Assembly (NCBI GenBank): GCA_963675135.1
Contig: OY776124.1
Coordinates: 10,554,677-10,618,676, forward strand
Direction of reading: 5' to 3'
DNA: 64,000 bases
From: Galeopsis tetrahit
Taxonomy: Eukaryota > Streptophyta > Magnoliopsida > Lamiales > Lamiaceae
Each line of letters starts with the position of its first letter. Positions within the stretch are counted from its first letter, which is position 1. The translations under genes were made by a program, and so were the position numbers. Below are positions 43,461 to 54,010 of this stretch, in pieces. The notes beneath the pieces were generated by a model, which searched no databases, was not told where the DNA came from, and saw only the letters and a program-made list of their open reading frames with translations.

Positions 43461-44110
43461 GAAAATGTTTGTAATACACGTAAATTCTCTTCAAGACCAA
43501 GCCCCTGACAAATTATTTAGTCATCGACTCCCTTTCAGATTCCTAAGTTTCTGCAATTCTAGTTTAATATTAAATAAATTCACATACACAAAAGATCCAC
43601 TACAATAAACTATCCCTACAGAAACTAAAACCTTTACCTCCAAGCTTGCGTTATTAAACAGAGCAGAAAATCATGGAATGAGAATTAACTCCTATTGATT
43701 TTACCAAAGCATACTAGAAATTTCAAGTGCCTCAAGTCAGGTATCTGTTTTTTTTTTTTTTAGATTAACAAAAATACAAAATACATAAACTGCAATTTAT
43801 ACAATCAACAGATATGATTCTCAAACATAGACTAACTTTAGATGGGTTAAAAAAAACTAATATGTTGTTCAAAAACTAATTTAGATATATTAGGCAAAAT
43901 TAGAAGGACAGAGCAGACTACAAACTATTTTTATGAACATAACTGAAAAGTGAAAAGGCACATGGTTAAGTTAATAGTTTTCGTAATAAAAAATGTATTT
44001 TGCTTACAAGCAAGTTCAACTTGTAATCACTTAAAAAAAATTAAATGTAAACAATATATTATGTAGGCAAATCATTTGATGCTACGACATATCCACTTCA
44101 TATATACTCA

Positions 44111-44229
44111 GGGGGTGTTTTCAAACACTACAAACAGCTTCCAGAATCACTTTTTTTAAAGCTGCCCTCTCACAACTTTTACTTTTCAGAAGTGCTTTTA
44201 AGCTGTTTATAGAGTTTGCAAACACCCCT
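44111..44229. mobile_element. 119-bp MITE
   Basis: GGGGGTGTTTTCAAACACTA and, reversed from the right, AGGGGTGTTTGCAAACTCTA form imperfect inverted ends. The inner AAACAGCTT and AAGCTGTTT pair. TCA flanks both sides (44108-44110, 44230-44232). A half copy lies at 9136-9215. Confidence 0.65.
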
Positions 44230-45864
44230 TCAATCAGATTGAGGAAACTGAAACTCTCTTGTTAGCAAAATATAAAAAAAAGCACATTGTGCAAATCAAT
44301 CTCTAACTAGTAACAAATTAAGCAATATCCTCAACATAAATAGTCTATATTCTAATGAGTTTCTCACCGTACCATTCAAATTACACTTTATTACAAGCTG
44401 TTATTTATAAGTATCAACAAACAAGCTTAATCATACCAGCTATACAGATTAAACAATGTGTTGTCCATTCAAACTACACTTGATTACTATAGCATGCAAC
44501 TAGCATGTGAAGTTGTATGATAAAAATTGAAAGATAAAACAAAAGGGCTCACCACTCATAAGCAGCACTAATCAGTGTACAATGATTACATGTAATATCC
44601 TTATACAGATAATTATAGCATATTTATTAGCACTATAATACACCCTCACTAACCCAGTGGTAACAAAAACACATTCTTTATTAATTTTCTTTAAAGCAGA
44701 GATAGTCAGATATCAGAACACATATATACAAGAACAGTACATTAAGCACACACCATTAATACAAGTAAAACATAATAAAAAAAAATTACAACAAACATTT
44801 CAAAATCCACAAATACATACTAAAACTAGATCTAAAGATAGAATCAGTTCCAAATTATACAAACTCAGCAACTTTATAGCCCACATATTGCCTTTATATA
44901 CTACACAAACAACAATTAAAGCCCAAAAATCAATAAGAAACTCAAACAAAACGTGGGGTGGGTGTCAGCAAATTAGAGTCCATAAAAGAGAATTAAGAGA
45001 GGCGTTACCTGATATTGAAACGTGGCTCGTGACAACTTAATTGCGCTGAGAATCATTTGAAATCTGAATTTCCTGGGAGAGCATCGCAAAAAAGTAGGTC
45101 GTATTTGCGTAAATTGATATCAGCTGTGATGGTACAAATTGAAATTAGATGCAAATCTTTGGCGAGGGCTTTCCCCAAGGTGCCGCCGGGCGCTGGTAGA
45201 GGGTGGAAGCGTCAATAGAAAAAGGTTGTGAATTAGGAATTTGAGGCGTAGGATTTGGGATTTACGTGGGAGGCGTAAGATTTGGGTTTAGGATTTAGGA
45301 TTTAGGTTTCTCTTAGAACTTAACGCCTTTCCATATCATTTTTTATTTAGCGCGTTTCTGAAATAAGTTTTGGACTTTAAAATACTCTTAATTTTGAACT
45401 TTTACATGTGTGATGTGTCGGTGACCCCTTTCTCAAATCAGTTTGAATTACTAACAGAATACACTTAATTTTAGAGTTAGATAATTAAATAAAGCAAATT
45501 CCTAAATTTAATTAGTCTTAAATAGTTGAAAAAAATATACGACATATTAGCCAGTATCCTCAAATTTATATTATATTATAAATCTTATATATATAAAAAG
45601 ATAAGAAGACATTTATACCGTAAAATAAGGAATTATATTTAATTTGCATATATCTTTAAAAAAATGAATGAAGAAAATAAAATAAGAAGTAATTTATTAT
45701 TTGTAACCAACTTTTTTAATTTGTAACAAAAATTACTTATTGTTATTTAAAATGTGACTTTTTGTAACGAAAATAGAATTTCGTTACAATAGGTCAACTT
45801 TTTGTAACCATTTTATAGTTGGTTACAAATAAATTTGTTACAAAAAATGCATTTTGTTGTTTAT

Positions 45865-46282
45865 AATCATTAGTTTATTCTAATTTGATATTTGATAGAT
45901 TTAGATTGCTTAGAAAGTATTAAAAAATCGTATATTTCGTCACTAGAAGAAGGTGGAAGAATGATGGTATAAATAGGAGATGTTAAAAGAATATGTTATG
46001 CTTGAAAAATTAAGTTTATGATCATGGTTTGTTGTTTTATGTATGAGTTAAGAAAAGAGTTGCACCTAGAGGAATCAATTTTAATGTGATTTCTCCCTTT
46101 CTCTTTGTATTTATATTTTTAATGTGATTTCTCCCTTTCTCTTTGTATTTATATTGCTTCTATTTATGTACCTATATATAGTGTTTGTATTTGAAACTCT
46201 ATCATACTTTTCGATTATTTAATTAACTCTGGTTGTAGGAGTTAGAAGCATACTCTTAAAGAAAGAGAGAGGTCGGAGAACA
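45865..46282. other. Spacer with a ~39-bp tandem duplication
   Basis: TTTAATGTGATTTCTCCCTT and TCTCTTTGTATTTATAT occur twice at about 46080-46157. No gene is seen. Confidence 0.45.
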
Positions 46283-46292
46283 ATTTGAGTTA

Positions 46293-47694
46293 GAGAAAAA
46301 AATTATTTACGTCCCGTAACTTTTACCTTTTTTGAAAAACGTCCCAAAAAAGTTAAAATTTTAATTTACGTCCCATAACTTTTTCAATTGCTTAATTTAG
46401 GTCCAATTTTTGCTAAAAATTCCCAAATTTATGTAAATGGGACGTAAATTGAGCAATTGAAGAAGTTATGGGACGTAAATTAAATTTTTAATTAAAATGG
46501 GACGTTATGTGAGATAAAAATATTCAACAAATGTGTACAATTCACTATAAAATTAATGTAGTTTATGTTATATAATCAAATAAAAAAATAATTCATTTAT
46601 TCATAAATTAATTAATTATTATAAAAAATCAATTAACTTACCTAATTCATTATTAGGAAAATTATTAACTTACATAATTAGAAAAAAAAAATTATAATTA
46701 CAATATAAGTATTATAAAATAAATTATGAATATTAATTAAAATACTAAATAATATTTTAAAATATATGAAAATAAATTTAGAATAATATTTAAATAAGTA
46801 AATAATTTTTCATAATATCAAAAAAAAAATTAAAAAATCAATTAACATACTCAAATAAATATAAATTTTATCTTTAAAATAATAAAAATCCCAAATAACT
46901 TTTTTTATTATAATGGTCAAAAACTCTTATTAAAACTTAACCATTATTTTAATATTTTAAATAAATACAAAAATTCATAAATATTTAAAATTCCTAAATA
47001 AATAAAAAAATATTCAAATATATCCAAAATTCTCACCCCTTACCACGGTAATTGAAAGATGATGATGAACAATATATTTTTAACAATTTGTTAGTTTTTT
47101 TTTTCATTTTTATTATATAATTTTTAATTTTATATTAGTTCGTACAAAAATATGTGGACCTACTTTGTGTAATACTTAGATTAATTTTTATATTTATTTG
47201 ATTACTTTAAAATAAATAATTTTATAATACTTATATTGTAATTATATTTTTTTTCTAATTCGGTAAGTTAATAATTTTTCTAATAATAAATTAGGCAAGT
47301 TAATTGATTTTTATAATAATTAATTACTTTATGAATAAATAAATTATTTTAATAATTTAATTTATGATTAATTAATTTGTGAATTTATGAATTATTTTTT
47401 TATTTGATTGTATAACATAAACTACATTAATTTTATAGTGAATTGTACACATTTGTTGAATATTTTTATCTTTTTCGCATAACGTACCATTTTAATTAAA
47501 AATTTAATTTACGTCCCATAACTTTTTCAATTGCTCAATTTACGTCCCATTTATATAAATTTGGGGATTTTTAGAAAAAATTGGACGTAAATTAAGCAAT
47601 TGAAAAAATTATTGGACGTAAATTAAAATTTTAACTTTTTTGGGACGTTTTTCAAAAAAGGTAAAAGTTACGGGACGTAAATAATTTTTTTCTC
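46293..47694. mobile_element. Long-TIR MULE-like element, 1.4 kb, 10-bp TSD
   Basis: TSD ATTTGAGTTA at 46283-46292 and 47695-47704. The termini GAGAAAAAAATTATTTACGT and the complement are followed by inverted repeats of roughly 450 bp that include CGTCCCATAACTTTTTCAAT, GTGTACAATTCACTATAAAA and TTATATAATCAAATAAAAAA. Long inverted ends and a 9-11-bp TSD fit Mutator-like non-autonomous elements. The AT-rich centre is non-coding. Confidence 0.8.
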
Positions 47695-47704
47695 ATTTGA
47701 GTTA

Positions 47705-48760
47705 GAATGCATTTTTTTTGTTTACTATGCGCGTTTTTCTCATACTATACAACATTGTAAATGGTTTCCTTTTGTTTTAAATACCAGACGAGCCTTTTGA
47801 AAGGTGAGAAAGGCAAACACGACTCTGTTTGAAACTTGCTGCTAGAAAAGACTGATTCTTAATATTTTACAAATGCTATGTGAAAGTGTGTGTGCGTGCG
47901 AAATCAGAGATGTTGTTTGTCGTGTTGGCACTGTCCAGACAACACTATGCAGCGAAAATTAAAATGCACGTACTGAAAATAGAAGTATTCAAAATTTGCA
48001 TAGATTATAAAATAATCTATGCTGTTCACTATATTAAATATGCGAAATGATTACAACCTCTTAGAGGTGTATATAAACACTACAAAAGTGTAAATGATTT
48101 ACTAAGTTCTATGAAACTATCTCCCTCATAGATCTATGCACACAACCTAGTAAATAAGACTATGTTCAAACACACTATTATTCGGGTTTACAATAATGTG
48201 AAAAACTACAAGAAGAAACAATAATTTTCCTAACTAGAAGTGTATAGAGCGTTCAATAGTGTAGTGATCGATTTAATCTTTTCTTCTTGTATATCTTGTG
48301 TTGAGGCAGCTACTGTATTTATAGTCTTCATGGACGAACTGCCTTCAACTCCCATGATCATCACAGCCATGAGATCATGCGGTTAATAAACTTTTCTCCA
48401 CCACTCCTAGAATGTAGGGATTTGTTATATCATGTCTAATAACTTCTCACTCCCACGCAGTGGCATAACTTGGTGTTGCCCACATCTTCTAACTGCTCTG
48501 TGGACATCATTAGACAACAAGCGTAAGACCGGAGTTAGTGAGAAAAGGAAGGACAAATTTTGATGTTGTCATAAGTGTTGGGAACATTAAACACAACACT
48601 CGGCTGTTAGTGTTGGATCATTAAACAAAACACTTATATCAACATCAACACTATGTATTAGCACTATAACATTGTTTATGTTACATAAATTATGGTCTTT
48701 TCTAGAGTGTGTGTGTTTTTTTTTTTAAAGTGAAATAATGATATATTGTTATTATAAAGG
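47705..48760. other. Unclassified spacer
   Basis: Contains reiterated AACACTATG, GTGTTGG and ACAACACT phrases (47920-47960, 48560-48665). They could belong to a diverged LTR, but neither ends nor coding frames are recognisable. Confidence 0.35.
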
Positions 48761-49132
48761 CAATGCGTACTTCAATATTATTCAAAATATAATAATTATA
48801 TATACATATTATTTAAAAAATGGAAATTAAACAAAATAATTGTACGTATTTAGAGTTTTTTTTTTTTTTTTTTATCTCCTCTCTTCTTTTAATTCTCTAA
48901 AATCTCTATTCTCTCTCCTTTTTTTTTTCAACAATTCACACGTTTCTCTCTTCATTATTCCTAATTTATCTCCTCTTTCTCTCCTCTTTCTCATAAGATG
49001 AGCATGTATATTATTAATTAATATATAATGTGATATTTTTATAAAATTTTGTAATATTCAAATTTCAAAAGCATCATAAAAATTTGCATAAAATCTTTAA
49101 TTCATTGATTACCTGAAGCTTTCTCTTCCTCT
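48761..49132. repeat. Hairpin-repeat family fragment without intact hairpin
   Basis: TATTTAGAG followed by a T-run, then TCTCCTCTCTTCTTTTAATTC and TTATTAATTAATATATAATG, as in 10790-11000 and 19190-19400. Confidence 0.55.
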
Positions 49133-49140
49133 ATTTTAAA

Positions 49141-49384
49141 AGGTAAAGTCTAGAATGCACTTGAGTGCATGTTGTGCACCCTAGTCCATGTGCACTTTTC
49201 AGTTTTACTGACTTACACTTTTTGGTAAATGGTGTTGCACTTTTCAATTATTAAACTGTATAATATTTTTAGTAATAATTGAAAAGTGCAACACCATTTA
49301 CCAAAAAGTGTATGTCAGTAAACTGAAAAGTGCAACATGGACTAGGGTGCACAACATGCACTCGAGTCCATAGCAGACCAACCC
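49141..49384. mobile_element. Foldback MITE, copy 3, 8-bp TSD
   Basis: TSD ATTTTAAA at 49133-49140 and 49385-49392. The arms pair over nearly the full 244 bp (ATGCACTTGAGTGCATG, GTGCACCCTAGTCCATG, ACACCATTTACCAAAAAGTG). Confidence 0.87.
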
Positions 49385-49505
49385 ATTTTAAAATCCTCAA
49401 ACTCTCCTTAAAAGTTATTTTTCATTTTTTTAAAACTTTTTTTTAATTTTTAACAAATACTTCATGAACTGTTGTTTTAATTTTTTTTAACATGGCGGTT
49501 GCACA

Positions 49506-50108
49506 TAGGGATGGGAATGGGTCAGGCTACCCGACAGGGGTCTACGGCTCGACCTATTAAAGCTCGGCTCGACTCGACTCGACTCGACTCGACTCGTTTA
49601 ATAAACAAGTCGGACTCAAACTTTTTTAGAAACCTATTTAGCTAAATAGGTCGGGCTCAAGCTTTTTCGTAAGCCTTTTAAGCCCAACAGACCGACCTAT
49701 ATAACTTCACACACACACATATATATATATATATATTATAAGTATATATACTTATATAATATGTGATTTTCAAATAAATAAATAAGTAAGAAAATTTAGT
49801 AATAGTTGAAAAAATGTTTGAATTATTTTTTTTTTGGAACATTCTATTACTTCCATTTCTTCATTTTGAGATTTAAAGAGTTAATTTTTATAATTTGATG
49901 ATAATACTGTTATTAAAAAAAATACGCTAATAAGATTAAGAGGCCTTTAGAAGACTTTCGGGCCAGGCCTATTTATTAAAAAGGCCAGGCTTGAGCCTTA
50001 AAAAAAAGCCTATGACAGGCCATGGACCAGGCTCGAGCCTAAAAAATATATAACATGCCAGACTTTTTTTCTTAAAGCCTACCAAGGCCTAGCCCATTCC
50101 CACCCCTA
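49506..50108. mobile_element. hAT-type non-autonomous element, 603 bp
   Basis: TSD GTTGCACA (49498-49505) and GTTGCACC (50109-50116), 7 of 8 identical. Ends are TAGGGATGGGAATGGGTCAG, and TAGGGGTGGGAATGGGCTAG as the reverse complement of the right, a common plant hAT terminus. It contains a (GACTC)n microsatellite at about 49566-49598 and inverted AGGCTCGAGCC-like motifs. Confidence 0.85.
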
Positions 50109-50169
50109 GTTGCACCGTTTATTTTCTTCTTATCTTTTAAAGATTAGAATAAAAACTGTTCTTTTATTC

Positions 50170-50508
50170 TTACTTTATTTTTTTTAAAGGGAAATAACAT
50201 AGATTAAGTAGCCAAAGAATCGGCAAAAATATCCGGCTCAATATGAGCAGGTACATCAAACGAAACAAAATTAATAGAATAAGATTGCCCATTCTACGTG
50301 TCCAAGTAAACGTAATAGATCTAAAGCCTTTACCCAAGTGGAGAATGTCGTGTATTAGGCCCCCAAAATAAGAGAGGTTTGGCTTCGGTTCGACTAAAGC
50401 CTGTATAACAATCTGGGAGTCTGACTCCACTTCCAACACCTCTATTCTCCTCGACGCAGCTATTTGGACCCCTTTCCGCACAGCAGTAGCTTCCGCAATT
50501 TCCACCTC
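50170..50508 (-). pseudogene. LINE RNase H-like tail, truncated by the copia LTR
   Basis: The minus strand reads EIAEATAVRKGVQIAASRRI, EVESDSQIVIQALVEPKPN and GLIHDILHLGKGFRSITFTW. These are characteristic of the RNase H domain (RVT_3-type) at the end of plant L1 LINEs. Frame is lost after WTRRMGN, and a purine/A-rich 3' end follows at about 50190-50165. The upstream part is cut off at 50509, where the LTR begins, so the LINE is older than the copia sequence. Confidence 0.75.
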
Positions 50509-52116
50509 TGTTGGGAATAAAATGAGATATGTTTTGATTAAATACCAAAACCCCCTGAGACATGCCTAAGTCAAGTTGATTGTGTTCTAAGAGTGTTAGA
50601 ACACATAGCATAAGGATAGATGAGAAGCTGATATGTTAGGCAGCTCTTAGATGATTAGATGCACAATGTGAGGGGGAACCTATGCTTTGAAGATTATCAA
50701 GATCAAGTCCCCTCAAGGCTCAAATTCTGGAACAAACACTAAGGCCAAGCATACTCTATTGAAAACCAAATGCCTTGATCAGGAGAGTTGTCCAGAGAAG
50801 CTGTCTCTATGAAAGAACAAGGTTGTAAAGCTCAAAAGGACAAGCTTACTCAAATGCTCTGATCAGGAGAGCTGTCCAAAGAGGTTAACTCTGTGCAAAA
50901 ACAAAAGCTCTGAAGCTCAAAGGCCAAAGATGCTGATCAGGAGAGTTGTCCAGAAGAGTTATCTCAGCTAAAGTAAACCAGAACAAATGTTCTAGTGCTT
51001 AAAGGTCAACTATGCTGAAGAGAAGAAGACAACTACACCCTAAAAGACTTCATTATATCATGATGAGATCATTTCCATGTGAAGCAAAGGGAAAGAGCCA
51101 AGTCATCTGAAGAAAAGCTAGCCAACCATGCTGATAAGCAAAGTCTGCTGATAGTGATAAGTAGAGTTGTCCATTTGATAAGGAATGTTGTCCTATCATT
51201 GGATCAACCTTCAGAAGCCATGTCCAAGTCCTAACAAGAAGTCAAACATTGGTAAAAGTGCTGCAGAATGAGGACAAAGTCTTAACAGCCGTTTATTACC
51301 CAAATAAGGACATGTCACTATCAAGAATCTGTCTTCCAGTTTGAAGAACTCAAGGAAGACATTTATAGCAATTTGGGACTGCCTCTCCAATGGGCAAATC
51401 CTCAAATTTGTCTATAAATACAAGAAGTGTGAAGACCATTTGAAGCACCTCAACCTTGACAAGAATATCCAACTATCCTATAAGTCAAAGTGCTTCAAAG
51501 CTTTCAAAGACTATCTTAGTCTTCACACACTTCTTCTAAGCTGAACTTACTGTATATCCATACAAAGCTTAGAGAGATATCCTATCCTTATACACTGAAC
51601 TTCATTGTAAAGGATATCTCACTAGTTGGAACCTTACTTCAACCCTTACCCCTTTCAAGTGAGAAAGTGAGAAGGTTGTAGTAGTATAAGTGGTAGGAGC
51701 TGACTGTTGAGAGAAGAATAGTTCAGTTCTGAGTTGAGAAGAGGGTACTAGGACTCTAGACATCCTAGGGATCAATTCACCAAGGAGTGGTGTTCTTGAT
51801 CAAGTGCACATTGGCACTATAAAACAAGTTAATTCCAAGAGTGAAGGAATTATCCTGTTAAATCAGGGAAAGTGGATGTAGGAGCTTGAGTCTCTAAACC
51901 ACTATAAACCTCTTGTGTTGATTTGCTTTACAAGTACTTACATTCATTCAACACTGCACACAAAACTGATCTTTCAAAAGATACATATTCAAAGACTGTG
52001 CAAAAACTGTATTGGACAAGTTCCCTGAAACTAAACTGGATTGCTTTGATTTGATTGAGTGATTTCAGAAACTAAAGGAGTCTGTTGGTCCTTGGTGGAG
52101 TATAACACAAGTGTAT
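50509..52116 (+). mobile_element. Plus-oriented LTR arm of the SIRE-type copia family
   Basis: Begins TGTTGGGAATAAAATGAGAT, the same start as the minus-oriented LTR at 53693. It is related to that LTR along its length (for example TATCCTGTTAAATCAGGGAA, GTGGATGTAGGAGCTTGAGT, AAAGGATATCTCACTAGTTG). It ends ACACAAGTGTAT immediately before the G-run. It is either an oppositely oriented LTR of another copy or one half of a palindromic LTR. No closing TSD (ACCTC expected) was found after it. Confidence 0.65.
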
Positions 52117-52132
52117 GGGGGGGGGGGGGGGG
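52117..52132. repeat. 16-G homopolymer between the inverted LTR arms
   Basis: Flanked by AACACAAGTGTAT on the left and ATGCACTTGTGTATGC on the right, so the run lies in the loop of a short inverted repeat at the exact junction of the two arms. Confidence 0.8.
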
Positions 52133-53693
52133 AAATGCACTTGTGTATGCAAATTCTTTTCTTTTTGACAAATTGGTCTTATCAGGCAAGTTGTCTCACA
52201 ACTGGCCTGAGTGTGAACTTTGATAGATACTTGTCCTACTGATTACTATTGAGTGATCAGTTGGCTAAATATCTAAAAGAGTTACTTAGTGCGGAATGTG
52301 GTTGGCCTTTGACTAAAGAAATACTCCTAGTTAATTTCTGAAAATACAGGTTATCAGGGACTTTGTCCAAAACAGATTTTCTTACTTACTGAGTTATGAT
52401 TCTTTAAAATATGTTTGAATGAAGTGAAGTTAAGAATGCAGTAAGTAAATGACACACAAGTTTATAGTGGTTCAGAGACTCAAGCTCCTACATCCACTTT
52501 CCCTGATTGAACAGGATAATTCCTTCTCAATGGAATTAGCTTATTTTATAGTGCCAAGGTGCACTGATCAACAACACTCTCTTAGTGTTTTGATCCCTAG
52601 GATAATCTGAGTCCTAGTGCTCAATCTCACTGAGTTAAGACTGTGTTTCACTCTAACAGTCCTTAACTCCTCACTTCTACAACAAACACTCTCTTCACTA
52701 AATGAGATAAGGTTTGAGGTTTGGTTCCAACTAGTAGAGATATCCTTTACAATAAGAGCAGTGTAAAGGATTAGGATATCTCAATGCTAAGCTATGGATG
52801 TTTACAAAGATTGGCTTAGCTGACTTGAAGTGATTCAGGAAACTTGGGATTCTTGAGAATAGCTTGGTTTCCTTTGAAAGCTTAATATGAGTTTGATAGC
52901 TTGTAGTTGGATCGTGAATCCCTTTGATCACTTCTGTTTTTATAGGCAAATTGAACAACTAACCGTTGGAGGGATTAGCAATTCAAATATGTCTATTTGC
53001 AGCTCCATTGAAACGGCTATGAAGCTTGGCATCCTTTTATCCACTGTGTAAAAGGGGTCTTCAATGGTTGCTTGAATGAATGTGTTGACTTCTGACAAAA
53101 GCGGCTGAGAAGACTTGTGTCAGTTTCCAATTTTGCACATTGTCCTAGGTTGATTTGTGGCAAACTTTACACTCAACCAACGGTCAGATGGGACAAGCTC
53201 CCTGAACATTCTTGCTGCAGTTTAGAATGTTCCAACATTCATTCAATGCTGCACTCTTTAATGCTCTAAGTCTTTAATGCTTGGTTCAGGCATGATTGGC
53301 AATAAATGCTTCATTGAATGTGTCTTCTGTAAGCTTTTGACATTCAATTCTCTTGATCATTTGTACTTCAACTGTCTTGATCTTTTGCATTTATGTACAC
53401 AGCTTTATTGCTCTTGATCTCTTCAGCTCAGTTGTCCATTTGATCAGCTTGTCTTGAATGGATCAGCAACTTTGTCCTATAGACCTATCAAGCTGCCTAA
53501 CATTCCAGCTTTGGACAACTATCCTGAACTCTAAAATCTCACAACATTTCTGAGATTTTAACTTAAGCATTTTACACACTCAAGTGTTCTGAGACAAACT
53601 TGCCTGAACACTAACTTGAGCATATCTCAACTAATTTGTACATCATCAATCAGGGGTTTTGGTATCTAGATCAAAATCATTTTATTCCCAACA
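52133..53693 (-). mobile_element. 3' LTR of the SIRE-type copia element (minus strand)
   Basis: Read on the minus strand, it starts TGTTGGGAATAAAATGATTT at 53693, directly after the polypurine tract, and runs to ATACACAAGTGCAT at about 52136. It is shared with the plus-oriented arm but diverged. The other LTR of this element must lie beyond position 64000. Confidence 0.75.
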
Positions 53694-53712
53694 ATTTCCC
53701 CCTTTTTGATGA
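53694..53712 (-). promoter_or_regulatory. Polypurine tract of the copia element
   Basis: On the minus strand, CATCATCAAAAAGGGGGAAA immediately precedes the TGTTGGG start of the LTR. This is the standard position of the plus-strand primer in LTR retrotransposons, and it fixes the LTR start. Confidence 0.8.
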
Positions 53713-54010
53713 TGCCAAAACCTATTACAAAGGGACCTTGACTTATATTATACTTTACCTTCAGGGAGAGTGAACTGGTCAACTTGCCTGAAAGAAACTG
53801 TTAGCACAATAAATCAAGTATATATGTAATGTCAGGTTAGTTGAGATAATGAGTTGTTATCTCTTGATAGAAAATCAGTGGTCCTTTTATATATCATTGA
53901 GCATTACAAGTCAGAAAATCAAAAGGACAAACTAACTGATACAAGAATATAAAATAACAACATCATCAGTAATTATAAAAACAAGAGTAGGGAAGGGATA
54001 AACTTATCCA

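Larger units (their letters stand above)
42043..45864 (-). mobile_element. CACTA-like element with GTTACAAAA subterminal repeats
   Basis: The left end has ACTACAACAAAATGCACTTT. The right end, reversed, has ACAACAAAATGCATTTTTTG. Both are followed inward by repeated GGTTACAAAAAGT, TTTCGTTACAA and TTTTGTAACGAAA motifs (42060-42330; 45690-45845). The expected first C of the left end is T, and the outermost bases of the right end are altered, so exact ends and TSD are not secure. GC-richer DNA at 45000-45260 resembles the promoter/5' region of a CACTA gene read on the minus strand. No full transposase is present. Confidence 0.65.

Noticed and set aside
47920..48665. Possible LTR based on repeated GTGTTG/ACAACAC phrases
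   Set aside because: No TG...CA ends, TSD, primer site or polypurine tract could be placed.
50509..53693. Treating 50509-53693 confidently as a single 3.2-kb palindromic LTR
   Set aside because: It fits TG...CA ends, but an inverted neighbouring LTR or an assembly join at the G-run fits equally well without the 5' LTR. Kept as two arms plus a finding.
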